A stretch of DNA of 12,008 nt, taken from the NCBI GenBank assembly GCA_021734045.1, contig JAIPJR010000075.1:1-12008 (forward strand), read 5' to 3'. The translations under genes and the position numbers were made by a program. Shown piece after piece: positions 1 through 7,299 of the stretch. Under the pieces are notes generated by a model. It did not search any database, had not been told where the DNA came from, and was given only the letters and a program-made list of their open reading frames with translations. Each line of letters opens with the position of its first letter. The first letter of the stretch is position 1. Source of the DNA: Fidelibacterota bacterium (GTDB taxonomy: Bacteria > Fidelibacterota > UBA8477).

Positions 1-177
1 TAGGCAAACGGAGGTATCGATCAAGCGTATGAGTTGTTGGGTCCCGGGAGTTAAAGTGAATACAGTTTCAATCAAGAGGAGAAGTAGGACAAGAACACTT
101 AAGACAAGGATTACAAGTTGCCAAATTGTCAGATACTGATTTGAGCGCTGTTCCGGAGTAATCGCTTTGTTCCTCAT
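1..177 (-). CDS. Membrane protein N-terminus, cut by left window edge
   Basis: An open frame of 59 codons starts at the ATG at 177-175 and runs off the left edge without a stop. Reading the minus strand gives a short polar N-terminus (MRNKAITPEQRSNQYLTIW), then a very hydrophobic helix at about residues 19-37 rich in Leu and Val, then IETVFTLTPGTQQLIRLIDT and the start of another hydrophobic stretch. One helix, a short loop and a second helix beginning LIRLID recalls the N-termini of bacterial voltage-gated-type cation channels, but no pore or selectivity filter is inside the window, so that is only a guess. The next in-frame stop upstream lies near 263, and no ATG, GTG or TTG falls in that frame between it and 177, which fixes this start. 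The start has no close Shine-Dalgarno; a strong GAGGAG lies about 30 nt upstream (see 200-213). It follows the GH1 gene on the same strand after 162 nt. Confidence 0.6.
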   Translation of the reverse strand, partial: MRNKAITPEQRSNQYLTIWQLVILVLSVLVLLLLLIETVFTLTPGTQQLIRLIDTSVCL

Positions 178-199
178 ATTGATAAAATAACTTGGTACG

Positions 200-213
200 T
201 TACATATCTCCTC
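200..213 (-). promoter_or_regulatory. Strong Shine-Dalgarno followed by an ATG-TAA start-stop pair
   Basis: On the minus strand GAGGAG (213-208) is followed two bases later by ATG (205-203) and at once by TAA (202-200). The pair lies about 22 nt upstream of the ATG of the left-edge membrane gene, whose own start has no clear Shine-Dalgarno. This could hold ribosomes in the leader, it could be a decayed start, or it could be chance. The rest of the 178-339 gap shows no gene or convincing terminator. Confidence 0.3.
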
Positions 214-339
214 TTTCAGGAAATATTTTTTGGGAATATGTTGTCTGCATATATCTGACGTCTAATAACATACGATTGTAAAATCTTTGAGCTTACTACA
301 ACGGGACCTGATTCAAACTTGAAAGTCTTTTCGCAAATT

Positions 340-1755
340 TTACGCTTCCCGCGCCGCCTCCCGGATTGACATACGGTAGGCTTCTGAACCGGTTCGCAGG
401 GTACGCTCCTGTGTCTCAAAGTTCACCGCGTACAGACCAAATTTCATGGCATACCCTTCCGCCCACTCGAAATTATCCATGAGACTCCAGTAAAAATACC
501 CGCGCACATCCACACCCTCTTCAATCGCCCGGGATACCGCATAGAGATAGGTGCGAATGAAAAGAAACCGGCGATCATCGCGTTTATCAGCAATACCGTT
601 TTCCGTGATGATAATGGGTAACCCCAGACCATTCAGTTCATGAAGGGCCCGGTACATACCTTCCGGGTACATGGCATAGCCCATGTCCGTGGCCACATCA
701 TCCTTGTGGAGTTGAAATACAAACCCGCGTCTGATACTGAATTTCACATTGAAATGCGAGTAGTAGTTCAATCCGATGAAGTCGTTGGACCGGGCAGCAT
801 GTCCATTGTAATGGCGCACCAGGTTGAGTCCGGGTAGTGAAAATCTAAACCGTCCGGTTTTCAAAAATTGAAACACGGCAGTATTGAATGCTTTATGCAG
901 GGTGCGCGCCACAATCCAGTCGAGCAGGAAATTCCGGTGAATCGGGTCAAACTGGGTAAGATTTTTCACCAGCCCGATTTTCGCCTCTTTTCCTCCGGGT
1001 CGTTTTTTTAATGCCGTGTAGACCTGAACATGGGCTTCCAGCAGATTGCGCAGCACGACACCAGTTTTACGAATGTTGCGTTTCCCGGGTGGAAATTCTC
1101 CCCGGAAGTAGCCCATGGTGGCATATACCGAAGGTTCATTGATGGTACACCAGTAGGTGACCTGATCCTGAAGCTCGTCGAAAACCTTTTCCGCGAAACG
1201 GACAAAATAATGAATGTTTTTCTTCTTTTCGAAGGCGCCCAATTTTTCAAACCAGAGGGGATTCGTGAAATGGTGCAGCGTCACCATGGGCTCAATGCCC
1301 TGCTGGCGCAATTCCCGGATGAGCGTTTTGTAGTGCGTTAATGCCGCTTGGTCGAACTGATTTTCCATCGGTTCGATTTTGCTCCATTCAATGGAGAAGC
1401 GGTAGGCATTACACCCCAACTCTACCACACAGGCAATATCTTTTTGGTAGCGCGTCCAGTGTTCACAGGCATTCCCTGATATTTCGCCTGTTTTAATCCG
1501 TGGTGCTCCCCTGGAATTTTTAGCGTGCTCCCACGCCCACCAGTTATTGTTGGTGCAATCACCCTCCACCTGATGGGCAGAGGTGGCTACGCCCCAGAGG
1601 AAATTTTCAGGAAATTTAACTTCCGTGGTATCGGTCCATTCCCAGTCCCATTGCTCTTCCGGATAGCGCCGATTGAGCCAGATGACGAACAAGCCCGGAA
1701 TGACCACCACGATCCATAACACGATGAAAAACAAAATCCAGTCGAGCAAAGCCAT
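340..1755 (-). CDS. GH1 beta-glycosidase (beta-glucosidase/galactosidase type), membrane-anchored
   Basis: A 471-aa glycoside hydrolase family 1 retaining enzyme that removes terminal beta-linked glucose or a related sugar. Visible hallmarks: the N-terminal signature FLWGVATSAHQVEG near residues 52-65; TLHHFTNP near 159-166; the acid/base glutamate E207 in TINEPS; the nucleophile E385 in ITENG; and the sugar-binding segment WSLMDNFEWAEGY near 423-435. All catalytic positions are intact and the length is normal. Residues 5-26 form a hydrophobic helix with no cleavage site or lipobox, followed by NRR, so a membrane anchor with the catalytic domain on the cytoplasmic side is most likely (positive-inside rule; inference). 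I chose the ATG at 1755 because the frame's longer start at 1839 lies inside the GH36 gene and adds 28 residues unlike the family. The 1755 start sits five bases after the GH36 stop with AGAGGGA just upstream. It is the last gene of the four-gene operon. Exact sugar specificity cannot be read. Confidence 0.93.
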   Translation of the reverse strand: MALLDWILFFIVLWIVVVIPGLFVIWLNRRYPEEQWDWEWTDTTEVKFPENFLWGVATSAHQVEGDCTNNNWWAWEHAKNSRGAPRIKTGEISGNACEHWTRYQKDIACVVELGCNAYRFSIEWSKIEPMENQFDQAALTHYKTLIRELRQQGIEPMVTLHHFTNPLWFEKLGAFEKKKNIHYFVRFAEKVFDELQDQVTYWCTINEPSVYATMGYFRGEFPPGKRNIRKTGVVLRNLLEAHVQVYTALKKRPGGKEAKIGLVKNLTQFDPIHRNFLLDWIVARTLHKAFNTAVFQFLKTGRFRFSLPGLNLVRHYNGHAARSNDFIGLNYYSHFNVKFSIRRGFVFQLHKDDVATDMGYAMYPEGMYRALHELNGLGLPIIITENGIADKRDDRRFLFIRTYLYAVSRAIEEGVDVRGYFYWSLMDNFEWAEGYAMKFGLYAVNFETQERTLRTGSEAYRMSIREAAREA

Positions 1756-1760
1756 TCCCT

Positions 1761-3998
1761 CTAAACTTTTTCTTTCACGTCTAACGTCACCGTCCAGGGT
1801 GCTTTCGCTTCCACGGTGAGAACATAACCACGCGGCCATTTTTCAATGTGCAGTACTTCACGCGGTAGTCGTTCTTCCTCCAGCAGGAGGTTCGGTGGAA
1901 ATTCCAAACATATTTTCCCATCAAATGCTGCTAATCGCTCACCGCGCAAAATAAGCCTTCCTTGGCGAGGATGGAAGTCACTTCTCAGCCGTCCTTCCAA
2001 AAGCCCCGTCAAGTGAAATGTGGTTCCTACAATTCGTGGCGCTGACCCAATGGCATCCAGGGGATGGATAAGGACCCGTACACCATGCGGTGGAATGGTG
2101 ATATCATGATTGGTGGAAATCATTTCCCCACGCCAAAAGTCAAATACATATCCTGATTCCCGGTCAAGCGGATTGTGAAACTCAATATGTTGCCTGCGTT
2201 TGGTCCAATTAAAACGGGCTTCCAACTTGTGTGTGTGTGTGAGGAGCAACAACTGTTCCGCAAACGCCTCATCCTCCGGAAAGATTGGTGTTGCCGTCAA
2301 TTCTGACGGCGGCAAAACCGCATCAAGCAACCTGAGACGCTGTGGAGATAAGCGGTGCAAGGCATCACCCAGAAATATGGCCCCGCCACCCAAACCGGCG
2401 ATTGTTAATTGAAGCTGAATTTCTGCCGGCGTGAGCGTACTGTGTTTTTCTCTCACGATAAGACAATCGGGATCGTTCAACCACCAACGTCCATTCATTG
2501 CCATGCGGGTTAGATTGTTACGCAGGTTGTCTTTCATCGAGGGAATATCACAGCCCCGTCCCAACACTCGAAATAACTTGGGTTCCCACACCTCTTTGGT
2601 ATCGGCTGAAATGCGCATACTATCCACATGCCCGATGGAAGCGCCCAACGGAGCGCCACATCCCAAGATGTAGCTCTCTTCGCCCACCGCCCTGCGAATG
2701 GTGGCCATGGCATCCCGGTAGGCTTCCAGCGGGGACTGTTGCGGATCAAACCGGTGCCCTTTCCGCAGGCCGGCAAAGAGAAAATCCAATTTAAAGAAGA
2801 CGAATCCCACCGCCCGAAAAGCGACAAACAAATTATAGAGCCAGGCCAGCGCCTCCGGGTGGGTCAAATCCAGAGCCCGGGTACGCCCGCCCCAGTTGGG
2901 ATTATATCCGCAATCCACAAATTTCCCGCGCTCATTCCGGAGAAACCATCCCGGGTGGTCTCTGAACAATTCTGACCGGGTCGTGGCCATAAATGGCGCC
3001 AGCCAAATCCCGGGTTTGAGCCCTTTGTCCCCAATCCCCTGTGCCAATTCGGCCATGGTAGGCGGAAATCCTTTGGCCGGCTGCAACCAGTCACCTACCG
3101 CCTGTTGGTACCCATCATCAATCTGAAAACAGGTTGCGCCCAGTTCAGGAAATTGGCTGATCCGCTCGGCATTCAAACTGAGCTCCGCCGGGGAAATTTT
3201 AGTATAGTATTCGTACCAGGAACTCCAACCCACCATCGCCTTTTCCGGAATACGAGCCTCCATTGCATTACCCACTTCGTCCAGGTAGGTGTGCAAAATT
3301 TCTGGCCAGTCATGTTGGGTCAGATACAAGGGGTCGGTACGCAGGCTCTCGCCGGGCAGCAGTTCCTTGCCGCCATAGTCCAGTGAACAGATGAACTGAT
3401 CCCGCTGACTCGGCCGCCAAAAAATTTCACCCAGACCGGTCTTCTGTGTTAAAAACCCGAACAACCCGGATTCCAGGGCCGAATTCTCCTTTAACAGGAT
3501 GAACTGGGCTGACAGCAATCCGTCCCGGCGTTTCCAAAACCGACTGTCGGTGTAATGATTCATCTCTCCGAAGGATTTCAGCAATGGATATTTCATGGTA
3601 TCGGTTGCTTTTCTGAACCGGGTGGGCGACCAGGATTGGTAACCGTTCTGAAAGATGGAGAGTTGATCCGGCTTCGCCATTAAAACCGGATCTACCGAAA
3701 TCCGGGCAGGTTCAATGGCATACAGGGTGATGGGCAGGTCGCTGAGATTTTTCACCTGTAATGACAAAAGCAATACATGTTGCCGGGCTTCCCAGTGGAC
3801 GGTAACCTCAAAATCCTGCACATACCAGTACCAGCTGCGGGCTTCCTCCGGTGCATAACCCGGCTCGTCCGGCATCCAGGTGAAATGCCGTCCGCTGATT
3901 TCCAACTCAATAGCCGGATAGACAAATGTGGGGAAGTTAAACAGTGCCTCAATGGTGAAGCCGTAACGACCTTTCTGTTTCTGAGGACGGACTAACAT
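1761..3998 (-). CDS. GH36 alpha-galactosidase (melibiase family)
   Basis: A 745-aa retaining alpha-galactosidase of family GH36, releasing terminal alpha-galactose from melibiose, raffinose or galactosyl-polyol type substrates. An N-terminal beta-sandwich (about 1-245) contains the family-typical FQNGYQSWSP (116-125). The TIM barrel follows with WSSWYEYY (258-265), FQIDDGYQ (291-298), KPGIWLAPF (328-336), the nucleophile D405 in FFKLDF, and the acid/base D466 in RISADT, then a C-terminal beta domain. No signal peptide is seen, so it should be cytoplasmic. The length matches the bacterial 700-750 aa group. The start is the only one possible, because the permease stop is in the same frame 24 nt upstream; GGAG lies 13 nt before the ATG, a rather long spacing. 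It lies between the MFS and GH1 genes in the operon. A related activity such as alpha-N-acetylgalactosaminidase cannot be excluded from sequence alone. Confidence 0.93.
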   Translation of the reverse strand: MLVRPQKQKGRYGFTIEALFNFPTFVYPAIELEISGRHFTWMPDEPGYAPEEARSWYWYVQDFEVTVHWEARQHVLLLSLQVKNLSDLPITLYAIEPARISVDPVLMAKPDQLSIFQNGYQSWSPTRFRKATDTMKYPLLKSFGEMNHYTDSRFWKRRDGLLSAQFILLKENSALESGLFGFLTQKTGLGEIFWRPSQRDQFICSLDYGGKELLPGESLRTDPLYLTQHDWPEILHTYLDEVGNAMEARIPEKAMVGWSSWYEYYTKISPAELSLNAERISQFPELGATCFQIDDGYQQAVGDWLQPAKGFPPTMAELAQGIGDKGLKPGIWLAPFMATTRSELFRDHPGWFLRNERGKFVDCGYNPNWGGRTRALDLTHPEALAWLYNLFVAFRAVGFVFFKLDFLFAGLRKGHRFDPQQSPLEAYRDAMATIRRAVGEESYILGCGAPLGASIGHVDSMRISADTKEVWEPKLFRVLGRGCDIPSMKDNLRNNLTRMAMNGRWWLNDPDCLIVREKHSTLTPAEIQLQLTIAGLGGGAIFLGDALHRLSPQRLRLLDAVLPPSELTATPIFPEDEAFAEQLLLLTHTHKLEARFNWTKRRQHIEFHNPLDRESGYVFDFWRGEMISTNHDITIPPHGVRVLIHPLDAIGSAPRIVGTTFHLTGLLEGRLRSDFHPRQGRLILRGERLAAFDGKICLEFPPNLLLEEERLPREVLHIEKWPRGYVLTVEAKAPWTVTLDVKEKV
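2228..2241. repeat. (TG)7 dinucleotide tract inside the GH36 gene
   Basis: Seven TG units on the plus strand encode the LTHTHK segment of the GH36 protein (around residues 587-591). The frame is intact. The tract is short, and I see no sign that it is a contingency locus. Confidence 0.6.
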
Positions 3999-4022
3999 GA
4001 ATTGAGTAGCACTCCGAAACGC

Positions 4023-5369
4023 TCAAATAGGCCGTTTTGATTGCAGGCTGGCAGCGCGTTCCATAACCACGGAATTCAACCGCCTCTCATCCCGGGGAAA
4101 GATCCAAATCAGCCACAGGAGAGTCACACCACAGAACAACCAAAACAGATTGGCCACATTAAATGCCCAGGTGCGTCCCAGGGAGACAATGAGAATGCTG
4201 ATAATCACAGGCCCAAACCCCTTGCCCAGGTCGTCGGTGAGGTTGAACAGGGAAAAAATGGAACCCCGGGTTTCTGGCAGATTCACATTTAACAACATGG
4301 CTTTCACATTGGGGCCGGTGATGCTGATGGTAAATCCGGTGAACAGCCCGGAAACCAGCGGCAGCATCAGGTTGGGATTGGCGACGCCGCTTTGATCCGG
4401 AATATTGATAAGGATGGCCGTTGGAATAATGCCTAATAATGTGGTAATACCACACAGGGCCGGCAGATATTTGGGGTTGAGATTGTAGAGTTTATGCCCC
4501 ATTAATCCCCCCAGAAAACCACCAAAAATCGCCGCTCCACCAATGATGGTGACGATGAGCGTCGCCGTCTCGATGGTGTACCCCTTATCCTGCGACAGAT
4601 AGTCATTGAGAAAGATGAAAAAGACGCCCCAGGGAACCGTGCCCGGAATCCCCTGCAGAAATATCAGCAGGTTTGTTTTAATCCGGAAAAGTTGCTTGTA
4701 TTCCGACCAGTTAATACGCGCGGTATAGATTTGTCCTGACTGCAGCAGGTCTTTCAACCCCTCCTCAGCCTGACCGCGCGACGGCTCCTGCATGGTAAAC
4801 CAGAAAACCAGTGCCAGTAGAAAATTGGGCAGAGCCACCAGGATGAATGGCAATCGCCAGCCATATTCCGGTCCAATGAAGCCTGCCAGTAATTGTCCCA
4901 CGGCAATTCCCAATCCCATCGCCAAAGCCATGTAGGCGGAAGCGGCCGTTCGCAATTTGGGACTGAAATAATCACCCAGCAGCGAATAAACCAGGGGCAG
5001 CGCACCGCCGATACCAATACCGGTTAGCGCCCGCAGCCAGAACAATTGGGAATAGGTCTGGGCAAATCCGGTGAGCAGGCAGGGAATTTCTCCCACCAGA
5101 ATAACCGCAATAAACAGCGCTTTTCGCGAGATTCGGTCCGTGAGATATCCGATGCCCAATGTCACCAGTCCACCAAAAACCCAAAAAACGAACGAGATAT
5201 TCCCACCCAGCATCACATCCCGCTCCACGGCATCAAAACCAAAATCATCGGCGATCTGGGTGAGGTTGGGTGCCATGAGATTTTGATCGGCAAACAAAAA
5301 CAGCGTGATAATGGCCAACAGTGCCACCGCAAAGCGTTCACGCCCCGGAGAATTGGAATGACCTGCCAT
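4023..5369 (-). CDS. MFS permease, probable glycoside importer
   Basis: A 448-aa major facilitator superfamily protein with about twelve hydrophobic segments. Visible features: a charged D28 in helix 1 (FADQN); the loop 2-3 motif A GYLTDRISRK (74-83); a helix-4 WLRALTGIGIGG segment with R113; a cytoplasmic central loop about 196-228; and NLPETRGSIFSLFNLTDDLGKGFGP (363-387) before the last helices. The motif pattern resembles the Spinster-like/organic-anion branch of MFS more than classical sugar symporters, so the substrate is not readable. Its place between GH13 and GH36 genes, with ten bases to the former and 24 to the latter, makes oligosaccharide or glycoside uptake the best inference. 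The start has a good Shine-Dalgarno (AGGGG, about seven bases from the ATG). Proton coupling is likely from family knowledge only. No periplasmic binding protein or TonB receptor is present in the window. Confidence 0.88.
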   Translation of the reverse strand: MAGHSNSPGRERFAVALLAIITLFLFADQNLMAPNLTQIADDFGFDAVERDVMLGGNISFVFWVFGGLVTLGIGYLTDRISRKALFIAVILVGEIPCLLTGFAQTYSQLFWLRALTGIGIGGALPLVYSLLGDYFSPKLRTAASAYMALAMGLGIAVGQLLAGFIGPEYGWRLPFILVALPNFLLALVFWFTMQEPSRGQAEEGLKDLLQSGQIYTARINWSEYKQLFRIKTNLLIFLQGIPGTVPWGVFFIFLNDYLSQDKGYTIETATLIVTIIGGAAIFGGFLGGLMGHKLYNLNPKYLPALCGITTLLGIIPTAILINIPDQSGVANPNLMLPLVSGLFTGFTISITGPNVKAMLLNVNLPETRGSIFSLFNLTDDLGKGFGPVIISILIVSLGRTWAFNVANLFWLFCGVTLLWLIWIFPRDERRLNSVVMERAASLQSKRPI

Positions 5370-5379
5370 GGGCTATCCC

Positions 5380-7020
5380 CTATGTTGATTTACGACAAAT
5401 AAGTGCTTCGTCAGGTTCCAGGCTGACACTACCCTGGGGGAAGGTGTGCCCCGCAGGGTGATGTGTAGCCAGAACGACTTCCAGTGTTTCGCTGAAGTTA
5501 AATGAAAATGTTGTCTTGCGCTGCGAAAAGTTGAGGGCAATCCAAAGCGTATCCTCACCCAATGAGCGGCGATAAACGAGGAGATGATCCGGCGTATCAT
5601 CCAATAGGTGCAGGGAACCGGATAGCAGGGCAGGTGTCTGTTTGCGCAGGGAGATGAGTGCCCGGTAAAATTGAAAGAGTGACTGCTCATCTTGCCGTTC
5701 TGACACCACATTCACCGTCTTTTTGTCTTTGTTCGTCGGCAGCCAGGAATGAGTTGTGGAAAATCCCGCATTTTCAGCGTCAGTCCACTGCATGGGCGTG
5801 CGGCAGCCATCCCGCCCCCGAAAGAAGGGCCAGAATTTTTTCCCGGGCGGGTCCTGGATCTGGGCGCGTGACAGACGGGCTTCCCGCATGCCGATTTCTT
5901 CACCATAGTACAAAAACGGTGTCCCTTTAAGCGTTAACAGCAGGGTTGCAGCCACCCTGGCACGCAGGTGACCAACGCCATTCCGGGCGTAGCGTGTAAA
6001 ATGACGGATGACGTCATGATTGCTCAGGACCCATGTGGGCCAGGCACCCTCAGGCGCATATTGTTTCCAATGCAGAATAGATTGCCGGAAGTCCCTCGCC
6101 CGCCAGCGCGAATTAAGGAATTCAAAATTAAACACTAAATTCAGACCATCCTGATTTTGACCATAATAGGAGTAGGCTTGTTGGAAATTATCAATGGTGC
6201 TGGTCTCACCCACCAGCATCCTGTCGCCGGGATAACTGTCCACGATTTCCCGCATTTTCCCGAGTGCGCCATACATTTCCGGTTGATCCTGGTCGTAAAT
6301 ATGATGCTGACCCTCGTAGGCATAAAACAGGCCACGTAAACTACGGCGACGGGGATTGGAGCGAAGCGTAGCATCTTTGAAATAAAAATTATAAACATCC
6401 AATCGAAAGCCATCTACACCCATATCCAGCCAGTAACGCATTATCGCCCAGACGGCCTCCTGAACCTCTGGATTCCGCCAGTTCAAATCCGGCTGTTCTC
6501 TCAGAAATAGATGGAGATAGTATTGCCCGGAGTCTTCATCCCACTGCCAGGCGGGTCCGCCGAACATGCTCCGCCAGTTATTGGGGGGGTCATCTCCCTT
6601 ACCGTCGCGCCAGATGTACCAGTCGCGTTTGGGATTGTCCCGGGAGCTGCGGGATTCCTGGAACCACGGGTGATCCCACGAGGTGTGGTTCACTACCAGA
6701 TCCATCACTATCTTAATATCCCGGGCGTGAGCCTCTTCCAGTAGCGTTTTGAAGGTAGCCAGGTCACCAAACAGGGGATCAATGTCCCGGTAGTCTTTAA
6801 TGTCGTAGCCAAAATCGTGTTGCGGAGAGGGATAGATGGGGCTGAGCCACAGGGCATCCACGCCCAGCGAATCGGGCTTACCCTTTAGGTAGTCCAGTTT
6901 TTTGATAATGCCTGCCAGATCACCAATGCCGTCGCCATTGGCATCCATAAAACTGCGGGGATAGATCTGGTAAAAGACGGCGCGCTGCCACCAGGGCTGG
7001 GTATTTTTTTTTGCTGTCAT
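5380..7020 (-). CDS. GH13 alpha-glucosidase (oligo-1,6-glucosidase-like)
   Basis: A 546-aa GH13 retaining alpha-glucosidase acting on short alpha-glucosides. In order: WWQRAVFYQIYPRSF (10-24), the calcium-site-like DANGDGIGD (26-34), region I DLVVNHTS (107-114), QPDLNW (176-181), region II GFRLDVYNF with nucleophile D208, region III LVGETST with acid/base E272, and region IV VLSNHD with D336. The segment DVYNFYFKDATLRSNP is typical of the HaG-like bacterial alpha-glucosidases (GH13_23/30 area). V209 directly after the nucleophile is the residue type that, in yeast isomaltase and Bacillus oligo-1,6-glucosidase, favours alpha-1,6 bonds, whereas threonine favours alpha-1,4; alpha-1,6 preference here is inference. 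No signal peptide, so cytoplasmic. First gene of the operon. GAGGTGA lies 12 nt before the ATG. Codons 3-6 contain a run of nine A. Trehalose or sucrose hydrolysis is a less likely alternative. Confidence 0.93.
   Translation of the reverse strand: MTAKKNTQPWWQRAVFYQIYPRSFMDANGDGIGDLAGIIKKLDYLKGKPDSLGVDALWLSPIYPSPQHDFGYDIKDYRDIDPLFGDLATFKTLLEEAHARDIKIVMDLVVNHTSWDHPWFQESRSSRDNPKRDWYIWRDGKGDDPPNNWRSMFGGPAWQWDEDSGQYYLHLFLREQPDLNWRNPEVQEAVWAIMRYWLDMGVDGFRLDVYNFYFKDATLRSNPRRRSLRGLFYAYEGQHHIYDQDQPEMYGALGKMREIVDSYPGDRMLVGETSTIDNFQQAYSYYGQNQDGLNLVFNFEFLNSRWRARDFRQSILHWKQYAPEGAWPTWVLSNHDVIRHFTRYARNGVGHLRARVAATLLLTLKGTPFLYYGEEIGMREARLSRAQIQDPPGKKFWPFFRGRDGCRTPMQWTDAENAGFSTTHSWLPTNKDKKTVNVVSERQDEQSLFQFYRALISLRKQTPALLSGSLHLLDDTPDHLLVYRRSLGEDTLWIALNFSQRKTTFSFNFSETLEVVLATHHPAGHTFPQGSVSLEPDEALICRKST
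7004..7012 (-). repeat. A9 homopolymer just after the GH13 start codon
   Basis: Nine consecutive T on the plus strand read as nine A in the coding strand, covering codons 3-6 (MTAKKN). Runs of this length can allow polymerase or replication slippage, and at this position a slip would abolish the protein. The frame as given is intact. Confidence 0.5.
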
Positions 7021-7063
7021 ATTCTTAAACGGTCACCTCAAATTTTGTGCAATTAAGCCGGAA

Positions 7064-7092
7064 ATAATGAAATTGATGATTACAAATATCAA
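7064..7092 (-). promoter_or_regulatory. Candidate promoter of the glycosidase operon
   Basis: On the minus strand TTGATA (7092-7087; five of six matches to TTGACA) is separated by exactly 17 bases from CATTAT (7069-7064; four of six to TATAAT). It predicts a start near 7057 and a leader of about 37 nt before the GH13 ATG. TTGAT and ATCAA arms (7073-7077 and 7088-7092) form a short inverted repeat over the promoter that might be an operator. This is motif reading only. Confidence 0.35.
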
Positions 7093-7144
7093 ATAAGGCG
7101 TGAAAATAAGCGCGGAGATGACATCCACAAATGCCTAGTTCCGC

Positions 7145-7173
7145 TTGAAGAATAAGGCAAAATACATTGTAAA
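7145..7173 (+). promoter_or_regulatory. Candidate promoter of the response-regulator gene
   Basis: TTGAAG (7145-7150) and TGTAAA (7168-7173) are spaced by 17 bases and match the sigma70 consensus at four of six positions each. A start near 7180 would leave a leader of about 120 nt. In the remaining divergent gap (7021-7299) I see no gene, no riboswitch and no convincing terminator. Confidence 0.25.
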
Positions 7174-7299
7174 GTGAAGTCTAATTAATATCGTTATCTT
7201 TACTATCTTGGATTTTTTCCCCCGCACATGTATGTTCAGCCCGCAATATTGGAACGAACGGAAGGGTAGCAATCATTAACTCCAATAATCAGATCTTCC

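Noticed and set aside
216-419. 67-codon minus-strand frame overlapping the GH1 end
   Set aside because: Arg/Lys-rich out-of-frame reading of the GH1 C-terminus and gap with no recognisable domain.
1030-1341. 103-codon plus-strand frame opposite GH1
   Set aside because: Antisense shadow of a well-supported gene; no start signals or domain.
1756-1839. Longer GH1 start at 1839 adding 28 residues
   Set aside because: It lies inside the GH36 coding region, adds sequence unlike GH1 and precedes a better start at 1755 with a Shine-Dalgarno.
2628-2975. 115-codon plus-strand frame opposite GH36
   Set aside because: Antisense shadow; Pro/Arg-rich with no family features.
5046-5402. 118-codon plus-strand frame opposite the permease
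   Set aside because: Antisense shadow over membrane-helix codons.
6583-6589. G7 run in the GH13 gene as a possible frameshift or phase-variable site
   Set aside because: It encodes the conserved GDDPPNNW segment in frame and the enzyme is intact on both sides.
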